From positions 1 to 32,324 of the forward strand of contig JAFRSU010000079.1 in the NCBI GenBank assembly GCA_017427415.1: 32,324 nucleotides of DNA. The letters are read 5' to 3'. The position numbers were made by a program, and so were the translations under genes. Source of the DNA: Lachnospiraceae bacterium (GTDB lineage Bacteria > Bacillota > Clostridia > Lachnospirales > Lachnospiraceae). Positions within the stretch are counted from its first letter, which is position 1; each line of letters starts with the position of its first letter. Positions 14,261 through 22,760 of this stretch are shown one piece after another. The notes beneath the pieces were generated by a model. It saw nothing but the letters and a program-made list of their open reading frames with translations. It was not told the origin of the DNA and searched no databases.

Positions 14261-15538
14261 TTACAGATGTGAAAACTCATCCGAGATCTTATGTATGTAC
14301 TCCCTTAAGATGTGGATACAGTCCTTCTCGTTGGCTACACCCTTTACGATATCGCGGGCAAGAGCCCTGCATGTAGGAGCTCCACAGGATCCGCAGTCGA
14401 GCCCGGGGAACTTCTTGCACAGTTCGTCCACCTGAGCCATCTTGTTTATGGACTCGAGTAAGCTGTCAGCCAGCTTAAATACAGGCAGATACTTAACATC
14501 CTTGGTCCACTCGGGATGGATCTCTTTGGGAGCCTCATGAACCTTGGCAACAGGCAGGTACTTTCTTAAACTCTTAAGCTTTACGATAGCCAAGAACGGA
14601 TTCTCAACCTGGAGAACACCGCCCACGCAGCCGCCCGTACAGGCATTAAGCTCTATAAATGACAGCTCGCTTGAGAACTTGCTGTCCTCAAGATCCTCAA
14701 GGACCTTTATAACATTCTCTATGCCGTCGGCCGAAAGGTATGAATCGGTAAGAAGACCGGCAGCCTCGCCGCCTATCCTGCCCCAGCCGATACCTATGCG
14801 TCCAGACTCGGAGAGCTCCTCCACCTTATCCTGCTCAACCACATGTGTCATGGCTGAGATAAGCTTCGGGTAGATATCCTTTATGGCGACTACCTGGTCA
14901 ACGTTGCTCTTATCGTAACCGATAGGAGACTTGACAGAAGTAACCTTTGCGGGACACGGAGAGAGGAAGAAGATACCTATATCCTCTGAAGGAAGCCCGG
15001 TTTTTGCCATAGCACGTTCCCTTGCCATTTCGGCAGCGATCTCCATGGGAGGCTTGATAGGCATCAGGTGCTCTAAGAGATTGGGGAAACGTACACGTAT
15101 AAGACGTACGATGGAAGGACAAGCGGTACTTATGATAGGCCATTTATCCTTGTGTTCCTCTATATATTTCCTTGAAAGGAGGCTCACTATCTCTGCAGCG
15201 GCACTGACCTCAAAAACATCATCAAAGCCCATCTCCTTTAATGCGGAGAGCACGATGTTCACATCATCGAGGTTGTTCGCCTGAGCATACAGGGACGGTG
15301 CGGGCAGAGCCACAACATATTTGTAGTTGCGGATATTGTCCATGGAGTCCGTGGTAGCCAGCTTTGCATGGTTTTTACATATTCTTATGCATTCACCGCA
15401 GTCAATGCAGTATTCTTTTGTTATGACAGCCTTTCCGTTTCTTACACGGATGGCTTCGGTCGGACATCGTTTGATACAGTTGATACACCCCTTACATAGG
15501 TCCTTGTCCAGGTGGACCGATGTGTAAAAATCACCCAT
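14261..15538 (-). CDS. HydS-like [FeFe]-hydrogenase-family protein, putative redox/H2 sensor
   Basis: A 425-aa protein. Two [4Fe-4S] ferredoxin motifs open it (CKGCINCIKRCP 15-26, CIDCGECIRIC 44-54). The H-cluster domain has reduced signatures: ISTACPSI (136-143), LSPCPAKVT (192-200) and LNACTGGCVGG (298-308). C140, C195, C300 and C304, which hold the H-cluster cubane, are present, but the TSCCP-type second cysteine and the usual downstream GGGQP are not. A C-terminal four-Cys Fe-S domain follows (CKKFPGLDCGSCGAPTC, 374-390). Sensory group C enzymes normally have a PAS domain here; none is seen. Low-activity sensing of H2 or redox state is therefore inferred. AAGGAG lies somewhat far from the start. 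Confidence 0.83.
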   Translation of the reverse strand: MGDFYTSVHLDKDLCKGCINCIKRCPTEAIRVRNGKAVITKEYCIDCGECIRICKNHAKLATTDSMDNIRNYKYVVALPAPSLYAQANNLDDVNIVLSALKEMGFDDVFEVSAAAEIVSLLSRKYIEEHKDKWPIISTACPSIVRLIRVRFPNLLEHLMPIKPPMEIAAEMARERAMAKTGLPSEDIGIFFLSPCPAKVTSVKSPIGYDKSNVDQVVAIKDIYPKLISAMTHVVEQDKVEELSESGRIGIGWGRIGGEAAGLLTDSYLSADGIENVIKVLEDLEDSKFSSELSFIELNACTGGCVGGVLQVENPFLAIVKLKSLRKYLPVAKVHEAPKEIHPEWTKDVKYLPVFKLADSLLESINKMAQVDELCKKFPGLDCGSCGAPTCRALARDIVKGVANEKDCIHILREYIHKISDEFSHL

Positions 15539-15564
15539 GATCTTGATACTTCTCCTTGTTTATT

Positions 15565-15594
15565 AAGATCCTTCGCGTACGCTAAAGGATGACA
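15565..15594. repeat. REP-like unit
   Basis: AAGATCCTTCGCGTACGC followed by AAAGGATGACA, of the same family as 13894-13957 and 22674-22729. It lies between the HydS-like and RsbW-like genes. Confidence 0.7.
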
Positions 15595-15612
15595 AAGTGC
15601 TATACATTCATA

Positions 15613-16035
15613 TTAAAAGTTGACCTTCATGGTCACGGTGGTCCCGACTCCGAGCTCGGTCTCGATATTCATCTCATCGGAATACTTCTTCATGTTCGGA
15701 AGTCCCATGCCTGCACCGAAGCCCAAAGCTCTTACGTTTTCGGACGCAGTGGAATATCCTGCCTGCATGGCAAGATCCACATCCTTGATGCCGGGGCCTT
15801 TATCCCTTAAGATCATGGTAATGTCCTTGGCGGTGATGATGACATCAATCACGCCGCCGTTGGCATGGATCACCATGTTTATCTCGCCCTCGTACATGGC
15901 TATGGATACCTTACGGATGACATCGGGATTTACACCCATCATTTTAAGTTTGCTTTTTACATCGCCCGAGGCTTCTCCTGCCCGGGTAAAATCCTCATCG
16001 GAGATAATATACTGGAGCTTTAACGAATCACTCAA
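15613..16035 (-). CDS. RsbW-like anti-sigma/HATPase domain protein
   Basis: A 140-aa GHKL ATPase domain: N-box region VSIAMYEGEINMVIHA (about 43-58), G1 box RDKGPGIKDVD (77-87) and G2 region GFGAGMGLPNMKKYSD (103-118). It resembles anti-sigma serine kinases such as RsbW and SpoIIAB, but the fold alone also fits other small ATPases. It overlaps the DRTGG gene by 4 nt and lies upstream of the HydS-like gene, the arrangement common in clostridial hydrogenase loci. A role in passing the HydS/DRTGG signal is an inference. Confidence 0.85.
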   Translation of the reverse strand: MSDSLKLQYIISDEDFTRAGEASGDVKSKLKMMGVNPDVIRKVSIAMYEGEINMVIHANGGVIDVIITAKDITMILRDKGPGIKDVDLAMQAGYSTASENVRALGFGAGMGLPNMKKYSDEMNIETELGVGTTVTMKVNF

Positions 16036-16382
16036 TACGGTTTACCTCCTCTAAGACCGTTATCGTAGAGCATACCGCAGGCATTGAACATCCTGTGGTC
16101 GGTACAGATGATGGCGATATCGCGTTCCTTTGCCATCTCTATCATTTCCTCCGTGGGCTTTTTACCGCGGATGAAGACTATACAGTATATATCTATCATC
16201 TCAGCGGTCCTGATAACCTGGGGATTGCAGAGACCGGTAAGAAGAACTGCCTGATCCTTAACGAATGCGAGCACGTCGCTCATCATATCAGAGCCGCACG
16301 CCGAGTGGATCTCCCTTTCCGCATGCTCCTCTCCGCATATAAATCTGCCGTGTAAAATTGTCTGTACGTCATTGATTGTCAT
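16032..16382 (-). CDS. DRTGG-domain protein, first gene of the - strand regulatory operon
   Basis: A 116-aa protein (MTINDVQTILHGRFICGEEH, SDMMSDVLAFVKDQAVLLTGLCNPQVIRTAEMID, ICTDHRMFNACGMLYDNGL). It has the alternating strand and helix pattern and the TxLcNPQvIrTAem-type segment typical of DRTGG proteins near [FeFe] hydrogenases. It is paired with a second such gene at 13528. Its stop overlaps the RsbW-like start, so the two are translationally coupled. Ligand and partner are unknown. Confidence 0.78.
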   Translation of the reverse strand: MTINDVQTILHGRFICGEEHAEREIHSACGSDMMSDVLAFVKDQAVLLTGLCNPQVIRTAEMIDIYCIVFIRGKKPTEEMIEMAKERDIAIICTDHRMFNACGMLYDNGLRGGKPY

Positions 16383-16449
16383 ATAGTTTCCCTTTCTGAA
16401 ATGAATATTCCTAATCCGCTAAAGCTGCTTGCTCATGAATTATATTAAC

Positions 16450-16478
16450 AATATATCATAAAGTTTAAAAAATATCAA
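16450..16478 (-). promoter_or_regulatory. Promoter of the - strand hydrogenase regulatory operon
   Basis: Read on the - strand, TTGATA (16473-16478), a 17-nt spacer and TATATT (16450-16455). This is a good housekeeping-sigma match, about 70 nt ahead of the DRTGG gene. Confidence 0.6.
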
Positions 16479-16532
16479 ACAATTATTACCGGAATTCGTT
16501 TTTTAACTTTCTTTTTTTGTGGAAAATGTTTA

Positions 16533-16561
16533 TTGATTTTGTTGCAAAAATATGTTAAAAT
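16533..16561 (+). promoter_or_regulatory. Promoter of the + strand hydrogenase operon
   Basis: TTGATT (16533-16538), a 17-nt spacer and TAAAAT (16556-16561), leaving a leader of about 90 nt before the NuoE-like gene. The leader contains a small GCAC/GTGC hairpin near 16594-16607. It lies 54 nt from the divergent promoter, so one regulator could control both. Confidence 0.6.
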
Positions 16562-16657
16562 AAGTTTAACTGCGGAGACTCGCCTTCTTTACGGGCACCT
16601 TTTGTGCGTCATGAGGAGAGATGGCTTCGCCAATCATATTTTCAAGGAGGTTTGAAA

Positions 16658-17149
16658 ATGGGTTCTAAAAAGAACATCCCTTTCAATGGCACGCCGGAGC
16701 AAGAGGCTAAGCTTCGTGCGGTTATCGCTGAGTTAAAGGATGAGAAGGGCTGCCTTATGCCCATCTTACAGAAGGCTCAGGATATTTACGGGTACCTTCC
16801 TTACGAGGTACAAAAAATCATTTCCGATGCAATGAACGTTCCGATCGAGAAGATCTACGGTATCGTTACATTCTATGCTCAGTTTTCACTTTATCCCAAG
16901 GGAAAGTACAAGATTTCAGTATGTTTAGGTACTGCCTGCTATGTTAAAGGTTCAGGCGACATCTATGATAAGCTTATCGAGAAGCTCGGTATCCAGGGTG
17001 GAGAGTGTACTCCCGACGGAAAGTATTCACTTGAGGCTTGCCGCTGCGTAGGTGCATGCGGACTTGCTCCCGTTATGACTATCAATGATGATGTATACGG
17101 CAAGATGACAGTTGACAAGATCGATGAGATACTTGCGAAATACAACTAA
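16658..17149 (+). CDS. hydC: NuoE-like [2Fe-2S] subunit of bifurcating hydrogenase
   Basis: A 163-aa NuoE/24-kDa-like subunit. A thioredoxin-like fold with four cluster cysteines is visible: VCLGTACYVKGS gives the first pair and CRCVGACGLAP the second. The N-terminal helical bundle includes LMPILQKAQDIYGYLP, standard for this family. It should pass electrons between the flavin subunit HydB and the hydrogenase HydA. ATG 16658 is chosen because AAGGAGG lies 8 nt upstream at 16644-16650; the frame is open farther upstream but without such a signal. It is first in the operon. Naming differs between species, so the symbol is given for the NuoE-like subunit. Confidence 0.93.
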   Translation: MGSKKNIPFNGTPEQEAKLRAVIAELKDEKGCLMPILQKAQDIYGYLPYEVQKIISDAMNVPIEKIYGIVTFYAQFSLYPKGKYKISVCLGTACYVKGSGDIYDKLIEKLGIQGGECTPDGKYSLEACRCVGACGLAPVMTINDDVYGKMTVDKIDEILAKYN

Positions 17150-17166
17150 TAATTAGGTGATTCCAT

Positions 17167-17727
17167 ATGATGCCTGAAATCTCACTTAATATCCTCGATG
17201 TAGCACAGAATTCCGTAAAAGCGGGCGCAAAGCTCACGAAGCTTTCGTGCCTTATAGATACAAAGGCAGATACGCTTACCGTTATCATAGAGGATGACGG
17301 ATGCGGAATGACAAAAGAACAGGTAGAAGCGGTGACAGATCCGTTTTATACCACCCGTACCACCAGAAAGGTAGGACTCGGGGTCCCGTTCTTTAAGATG
17401 GCTGCAGAGAGCACAGGAGGAAGCTTTGATATAGTTTCCGAAAAAAATATAGGGACTACGGTCACCTGTGTGTTTGTGCTTTCGAGCATTGACCGCATGC
17501 CGCTCGGAGATATGGTCTCGACGGTACACATGCTGGTCACACAGAGCGGGGACATGGATCTGGTATACCGTTACAAGGTGGATGATGCAGAGTTTACGCT
17601 TGATACGAGAGAATTTAAGGAGATACTCGGTGGAGATGTTTCTTTTAACGAACCGGAGGTATCTGAGTATATCAGGGATTTTTTAAAGGAAAATACCGCA
17701 GAGGTAAATGCTGGGCAGGAATTCTGA
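17167..17727 (+). CDS. HATPase (GHKL) domain protein within the hydrogenase operon
   Basis: A 186-aa protein with a histidine-kinase-type ATPase domain and no kinase dimerisation domain. The N-box is SLNILDVAQNSVKAGA (5-20), the G1 box EDDGCGMT (about 42-49), the F-box DPFYTTR (58-64) and the G2 region VGLGVPFFKMAAE (68-80). A C-terminal 70-residue segment (VTQSGDMDLVYRYKVDDAEF) is specific to this group. A gene of this kind between the NuoE-like and ferredoxin genes is usual in clostridial bifurcating hydrogenase operons; its job is not established. MPEIS at 17170 is an alternative start one codon on. Confidence 0.88.
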   Translation: MMPEISLNILDVAQNSVKAGAKLTKLSCLIDTKADTLTVIIEDDGCGMTKEQVEAVTDPFYTTRTTRKVGLGVPFFKMAAESTGGSFDIVSEKNIGTTVTCVFVLSSIDRMPLGDMVSTVHMLVTQSGDMDLVYRYKVDDAEFTLDTREFKEILGGDVSFNEPEVSEYIRDFLKENTAEVNAGQEF

Positions 17728-17769
17728 TTTATAAAAACTGTACCAATATTATTATATAGGAGGAACAAA

Positions 17770-18141
17770 ATGAAGTCTCTTGAAGAATTAAAGGCAATAA
17801 GAGAAAAAATGCAGGGGTCTGTTGCTCTTCGTAGTGAAGACAGCGATCAGACAAGAGTAGTTGTCGGTATGGCTACCTGTGGTATCGCAAGCGGCGCTCG
17901 TCCGGTACTTAATACCTTAGCTGAGGCTGTAGCAGAGAAGAAGCTCGATAAGGTAGTAGTTACACAGACAGGCTGCATCGGTCTTTGCCAGTATGAGCCC
18001 ATAGTTGAAGTATATGAGCCCGGCAAGGAGAAAGTTACATATGTTAAGATGACACCCGATAAGGCTTTAGAGGTTGTTAACCGTCACTTAAACGGCGGCT
18101 CACCTATTAAGGAATATACTTTAAATTCTACTACTTTATAA
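17770..18141 (+). CDS. Thioredoxin-like [2Fe-2S] ferredoxin of the hydrogenase complex
   Basis: A 123-aa protein. Residues about 31-112 form the thioredoxin-like ferredoxin fold with cluster cysteines in VGMATCGIASGA and TQTGCIGLCQYEP. The last 20 residues are an extension. GGAGG lies 5-9 nt before the start. It resembles the N-terminal domain of the next gene and probably arose by the same duplication. It is presumably an electron-carrying subunit or partner of HydB. Confidence 0.9.
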   Translation: MKSLEELKAIREKMQGSVALRSEDSDQTRVVVGMATCGIASGARPVLNTLAEAVAEKKLDKVVVTQTGCIGLCQYEPIVEVYEPGKEKVTYVKMTPDKALEVVNRHLNGGSPIKEYTLNSTTL

Positions 18142-18159
18142 TTTCAGAGGAGGTATAAA

Positions 18160-19974
18160 ATGTATCGTTCACATGTATTAGTATGCGGTGGAACCGGCTG
18201 TACTTCTTCTGGAAGTCAGAAGATTATGGAAACACTGCGCACTGAGATTGCAAAAGCAGGTCTTGATAAGGAAGTATCCGTAGTTCAGACCGGCTGTCAC
18301 GGACTTTGCGCATTAGGTCCTATCATGATCGTTTACCCTGAGGCTGTTTTCTATTCGATGGTTAAGGATGAGGATATCCCTGAGATCGTTTCAGAGCACT
18401 TAGTAAAGGGTAGAGTAGTTAAGCGTCTCGTATATGAGGAGACAGTTACCGATGAAGGTATCAAGTCTCTTGCAGATACAGACTTCTATAAGAAGCAGCA
18501 TCGTATCGCTCTTCGTAACTGTGGTGTTATCAATCCCGAGAACATCGATGAGTACATCGGTACCCGCGGATATGAGGCACTTGGTAAGGTACTTACCAGC
18601 ATGACTCCCGAGGAAGTTATCCAGGTGATCCTTGATTCCGGTCTTCGCGGACGTGGCGGTGCCGGCTTCCCTACCGGAAGAAAGTGGCAGCTGGCTCGTA
18701 ACCTTGTTCAGGACGGCGGACAGAAATATGTTTGCTGTAACGCTGACGAGGGTGACCCCGGTGCATTCATGGACCGTTCGGTTCTTGAAGGCGATCCTCA
18801 TGCAGTACTCGAGGCTATGGCTATCGCAGGATATGCTATCGGTGCTTCTCAGGGTTATATCTACGTACGTGCTGAGTACCCTATCGCTGTACAGCGTCTG
18901 AACATCGCAATCGGACAGGCAAGAGAGTACGGCTTACTTGGAAAAGATATCTTTGGAACAGGATTTGATTTTGATATAGAGTTAAGACTTGGTGCAGGTG
19001 CATTCGTATGTGGTGAGGAGACCGCCCTTATGACATCTATCGAGGGTAACCGCGGTGAGCCTCGTCCCCGTCCTCCTTTCCCTGCAGTTAAGGGTCTGTT
19101 TGAGAGACCTACCATCCTTAACAACGTTGAGACCTATGCTAACGTAGCACAGATCATCCTTAACGGCGCTGAGTGGTTTGCATCCATGGGTACCGAAAAG
19201 AGTAAGGGTACCAAGGTATTCGCTCTCGGCGGAAAGATCAAGAACACCGGTCTTGTTGAGGTTCCTATGGGAACAACTCTTCGTGAGATCGTAGAAGAGA
19301 TCGGCGGCGGCATCCCTAACGGCAAGAAGTTCAAGGCTGCTCAGACAGGCGGACCTTCAGGCGGATGTATCCCTGCAGAACATCTCGATGTTCCGATCGA
19401 CTATGATAACCTTATCGCTATCGGTTCCATGATGGGTTCAGGCGGACTTATCGTTATGGACGAAGATAACTGTATGGTTGATATCGCTAAGTTCTTCCTT
19501 GAGTTTACCGTAGATGAATCCTGCGGTAAGTGCACACCTTGCCGTATCGGTACAAAGCGTCTGTATGAGATGCTCGACAAGATCACAAAGGGTCAGGGTA
19601 CATTAGAGGATCTTGACAAGATGGAAGAGCTCTGCTACTACATCAAGGACAACGCTCTCTGCGGACTTGGTCAGACAGCTCCCAACCCTGTTCTTTCAAC
19701 ACTTCGTTACTTTAGAGACGAGTACATTGCTCACGTTGTTGATAAGAAGTGTCCTGCAGGCGTATGTAAGAACCTGCTTACCTTTACCATCGACAAAGAG
19801 AAATGTATCGGCTGCGGCATGTGTGCTAAGCAGTGCCCCGGAAATGCTATTTCCAAGACAGACTACATCGCACCCGGAAAGAAGCTGCCCGCTATGGCAA
19901 TCGATCCCGCTAAGTGCGTGAAGTGCGGTGCTTGTATGGCTACATGTAAGTTCAAGGCTATTTCAAAGAAGTGA
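18160..19974 (+). CDS. hydB: Bifurcating hydrogenase flavin subunit, NuoF-like
   Basis: A 604-aa subunit with domains in the expected order: an N-terminal thioredoxin-like [2Fe-2S] domain (VCGGTGCTSSGS and TGCHGLCALGP), the NADH/FMN core (GLRGRGGAGFPTGRKW at about 165-180; NADEGDPGAFMDR at about 195-207), an SLBB segment, the NuoF-type cluster motif SCGKCTPCRIGTKRL (about 450-464) with its distant Cys in CGLGQTAPNP, and two C-terminal [4Fe-4S] motifs (CIGCGMCAKQCP, CVKCGACMATC). This FMN subunit is the proposed place of electron bifurcation between NADH and ferredoxin. Length and domains are complete. The ribosome binding site is AGGAGG, 9 nt from ATG. Confidence 0.97.
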   Translation: MYRSHVLVCGGTGCTSSGSQKIMETLRTEIAKAGLDKEVSVVQTGCHGLCALGPIMIVYPEAVFYSMVKDEDIPEIVSEHLVKGRVVKRLVYEETVTDEGIKSLADTDFYKKQHRIALRNCGVINPENIDEYIGTRGYEALGKVLTSMTPEEVIQVILDSGLRGRGGAGFPTGRKWQLARNLVQDGGQKYVCCNADEGDPGAFMDRSVLEGDPHAVLEAMAIAGYAIGASQGYIYVRAEYPIAVQRLNIAIGQAREYGLLGKDIFGTGFDFDIELRLGAGAFVCGEETALMTSIEGNRGEPRPRPPFPAVKGLFERPTILNNVETYANVAQIILNGAEWFASMGTEKSKGTKVFALGGKIKNTGLVEVPMGTTLREIVEEIGGGIPNGKKFKAAQTGGPSGGCIPAEHLDVPIDYDNLIAIGSMMGSGGLIVMDEDNCMVDIAKFFLEFTVDESCGKCTPCRIGTKRLYEMLDKITKGQGTLEDLDKMEELCYYIKDNALCGLGQTAPNPVLSTLRYFRDEYIAHVVDKKCPAGVCKNLLTFTIDKEKCIGCGMCAKQCPGNAISKTDYIAPGKKLPAMAIDPAKCVKCGACMATCKFKAISKK

Positions 19975-19990
19975 TCAGGAGGACAGAATA

Positions 19991-21739
19991 ATGGCAGATA
20001 TTAATTTAAAGATAAATGGCATGGATTGTAAGGCACCTGCCGGTTCAACCATCCTCCAGGCAGCAAAGTACAACGGAATCGATATCCCCACACTTTGCTA
20101 CTTAAAGGACATCAATGAAATCGGTGCTTGCCGTATCTGTGTTGTAGAAGTAAAGGGTGCACGTTCACTCGTTGCTTCATGTGTATACCCCATCAACGAG
20201 GGTATGGAAGTTTGGACAAATTCACCTAAGGTTTTAAAGTCACGTAAGAAGACCTTACAGCTCATCCTTTCAGATCATAACAAGAGCTGTCTTTCATGTG
20301 TACGTTCCGGCAACTGCGAGCTTCAGAAGCTCTGCAAGCAGTATGGTGTTGAGGACGAAAACCTTTATGCAGGTGTTATGAATGAGTCTGAGATCGATGG
20401 AACCGCAGCTCATATGTTCCGTGATAATTCTAAGTGTATCCTTTGCCGCCGCTGCGTAGCAGTATGCGAGAAGTGCCAGGGTGTAGCAGTTATCGGAGCT
20501 AACGAGAGAGGTTTCAAGACCAATATCGGTTCTGCATTCGAGGTTGGCCTTGCAGAGACATCATGTGTATGCTGTGGACAGTGTATCGCAGTTTGTCCTA
20601 CAGGTGCTCTTTATGAAAAGGATTACACAGACGACCTTATTGCAGCACTTAACGATCCCGAGAAGCATGTATTCGTACAGACCGCTCCTGCAGTTCGTGC
20701 AGGTCTTGGCGAGATGTTCGGATATCCTATCGGAACAAATGTAGAAGGCAAGATGGCAGCAGCTCTTCGTCGTATGGGCTTTGACAAGGTATTTGATACC
20801 AACTTCTCAGCAGACCTTACGATCATGGAAGAAGGTACAGAGTTTATCCAGAGAGTACAGAATGGTGGCGTACTTCCTATGATCACCTCATGTTCACCCG
20901 GATGGATCAAGTTCTGTGAGCACTACTATCCTGATATGATCCCTAACCTTAGTACTTGTAAGTCTCCTCAGCAGATGTTCGGTGCTACACTTAAGACATA
21001 TTATGCAGAGAAGATGGGATTAGATCCTAAGTCCATCGTTTCTGTCAGCGTTATGCCTTGTACAGCAAAGAAGTTCGAGATCGGACGTCCCGATCAGTCT
21101 GCAGCAGGTGTTCCTGATGTTGATATCTCTATCACTACCAGAGAGCTTGGCAGGATGATCCAGAAGTACGGTATTGATTTCTGCAACCTTCCCGATGAAG
21201 GATTTGACGATCCGTTGGGAGAGGGCTCAGGTGCAGCAGTTATCTTCGGTGCTACCGGCGGTGTTATGGAGGCAGCTCTCCGTACAGTTGTTTGGAAGCT
21301 TACCGGTGAGAAGAACGATTCTCCTATCGTATTTAACGAGGTTCGTGGTACAGAAGGCATCAAGGAAGCTACTTATGATGTAGCCGGCATCAAGGTTAAC
21401 ATCGCTGTTGCTTCAGGTCTTGCAAATGCACGTAAGGTACTTGACATGGTTAAGTCAGGTGAGAAGCAGTATCACTTCATCGAGATCATGGCATGTCCCG
21501 GCGGCTGTGTAAACGGTGGCGGTCAGCCTCAGGTTAGCGCAGCTATCAGAAACTTTGAGGATATCAGAGCACTCCGTGCTAAGGCTCTTTACTCTATCGA
21601 TGAGGCAAATACTATCCGTTTCTCACATGAGAATGAGTCGATCAAGAAGGTATATGCTGAGTTCTTCGGCGAGCCCGGCAGCCACAAGGCACATGAGATC
21701 CTTCATACCTCTTATGTACCTAGAGTTATCAATGAATAA
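19991..21739 (+). CDS. hydA: [FeFe]-hydrogenase catalytic subunit, group A3 (bifurcating)
   Basis: A 582-aa enzyme for reversible H2 formation. The N-terminal [2Fe-2S] domain has C36, C47, C50 and C64, followed by the His-Cys motif HNKSCLSCVRSGNC and two [4Fe-4S] motifs (CILCRRCVAVC, CVCCGQCIAVCP). H-cluster signatures are complete: TSCSPGW with C301, MPCTAKKFE with C357 and EIMACPGGCVNGGGQP with C502 and C506. L1 has Ser where many monomeric hydrogenases have the second Cys, as in several A3 enzymes. The end carries the small-subunit-like tail (HEILHTSY). ATG 19991 with AGGAGGAC upstream is chosen; the frame runs further back only into hydB. With HydB and NuoE it would oxidise NADH and reduced ferredoxin together to make H2. 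Confidence 0.97.
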   Translation: MADINLKINGMDCKAPAGSTILQAAKYNGIDIPTLCYLKDINEIGACRICVVEVKGARSLVASCVYPINEGMEVWTNSPKVLKSRKKTLQLILSDHNKSCLSCVRSGNCELQKLCKQYGVEDENLYAGVMNESEIDGTAAHMFRDNSKCILCRRCVAVCEKCQGVAVIGANERGFKTNIGSAFEVGLAETSCVCCGQCIAVCPTGALYEKDYTDDLIAALNDPEKHVFVQTAPAVRAGLGEMFGYPIGTNVEGKMAAALRRMGFDKVFDTNFSADLTIMEEGTEFIQRVQNGGVLPMITSCSPGWIKFCEHYYPDMIPNLSTCKSPQQMFGATLKTYYAEKMGLDPKSIVSVSVMPCTAKKFEIGRPDQSAAGVPDVDISITTRELGRMIQKYGIDFCNLPDEGFDDPLGEGSGAAVIFGATGGVMEAALRTVVWKLTGEKNDSPIVFNEVRGTEGIKEATYDVAGIKVNIAVASGLANARKVLDMVKSGEKQYHFIEIMACPGGCVNGGGQPQVSAAIRNFEDIRALRAKALYSIDEANTIRFSHENESIKKVYAEFFGEPGSHKAHEILHTSYVPRVINE

Positions 21740-21767
21740 TTGATATACATAATTTGATATTGATTTT

Positions 21768-21806
21768 AAGCCCCGTAAGGTCCAAAAGGTCTTTCGGGGC
21801 TTTTTT
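21768..21806 (+). terminator. Terminator of the hydrogenase operon
   Basis: An 8-bp stem (AAGCCCCG 21768-21775, CGGGGCTT 21795-21802) with an inner AAGGTC/GGTCTT-like part, followed by a T run. Confidence 0.92.
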
Positions 21807-21906
21807 ATCCACAATTCTGTGGTTGACTTATCTTTTTGACTGTGAGAAAATACTAAAAGCCTGCAACCGGGCAGGCTAATGTATTTGAAAGAGATGGGCC
21901 GGTCTT

Positions 21907-22620
21907 ATGCTTCAAAAGATCAATGATTACATATCATATATACCCTCCTGTGAGGTTCCGATATCGGGAGAAGTAGGAGTTATTTACGGGAAGAAAACCA
22001 CATATCTTTTTGATGTCGGAAGCACGTATGAGTGCCTGGATTTTCTTTACTCGCTTAAAGGAAAAATGCAGATCGTGATATCGCACTTTCACGGGGACCA
22101 TACCTGGTGGCTTACAAAACACAGGGCTGGTGAAAAGGGCATGCTTCCGGGCGATACCATTTCCCTTACCTATGAACCGGTAAAGTACGAAAAGCTTTAT
22201 ATAGGAAAGAGTACGGAAAAATATCTTCCGGACGGACAGATAGTGATGGAACCTGTAATTATAGAGGATGAGACTCCCTCGGGACAGCCTTTAAAGCTGG
22301 AGATCATTCCGATGCCGTCATCACATACCAAGGGTTCGTTAGCGCTTGTGGTAAATGATGAATATGTATTTATGGGGGACGCAACCTACTGCAAGTATAT
22401 AGCGGAAGGTGAAGAAGGAGACGGGTACGCCGAATACAATGTCCAGAAGTTAAAGGAACAGATAGATGTACTGAAAAACCTTAAGGCCGAGAAGTGCCTT
22501 GTGAGCCATGAAAAAAGATTTGAAAGACCTTTAAAAGTGGTAATACGCCAGCTTGAATCCATTTATGCAAGAAGGCTTCCGGGAGAAAACGGGATAAAAC
22601 TTGTAAAACAGCAGGGATAA
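21907..22620 (+). CDS. Metallo-beta-lactamase-fold hydrolase
   Basis: A 237-aa MBL-fold protein. Metal ligands appear as SHFHGDHTWW (about 59-68), SSHTKGSLAL (about 139-148), MGDATYCKY (about 157-165) and LVSHEKRF (about 198-205). The order and spacing match single-domain hydrolases of the glyoxalase II and quorum-lactonase type, but nothing picks out a substrate. It stands alone between terminators, so context is not informative. The start has GGGCCGG upstream rather than a strong AGGAGG, so translation may be modest. Confidence 0.88.
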   Translation: MLQKINDYISYIPSCEVPISGEVGVIYGKKTTYLFDVGSTYECLDFLYSLKGKMQIVISHFHGDHTWWLTKHRAGEKGMLPGDTISLTYEPVKYEKLYIGKSTEKYLPDGQIVMEPVIIEDETPSGQPLKLEIIPMPSSHTKGSLALVVNDEYVFMGDATYCKYIAEGEEGDGYAEYNVQKLKEQIDVLKNLKAEKCLVSHEKRFERPLKVVIRQLESIYARRLPGENGIKLVKQQG

Positions 22621-22673
22621 AAAACATTGCATTGTGGAAAAACAAGGTAATATAACAAGCTGACATAAAAAAG

Positions 22674-22729
22674 TGTCATCCTGAGCATAGCGAAGGATCT
22701 TTAAGATCTTTACTTCGTTCAGGATGACA
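22674..22729. repeat. Head-to-head REP-like pair, probable bidirectional terminator
   Basis: TGTCATCCTGA (22674-22684) and TCAGGATGACA (22719-22729) are a perfect 11-bp inverted repeat, with inner GCGAAG/CTTCG and AGATC pairing. It lies between convergent genes, flanked by A-rich and T-rich runs, as expected for a two-way terminator. Confidence 0.8.
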
Positions 22730-22760
22730 TATTTTTTTGTTGTATTATTCAGATAGTGTT

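Noticed and set aside
16440..16570. Rex operator in the hydrogenase divergent promoter region
   Set aside because: A half-site-like TTAACAA is present near 16445, but the second half does not match the palindromic consensus well enough.
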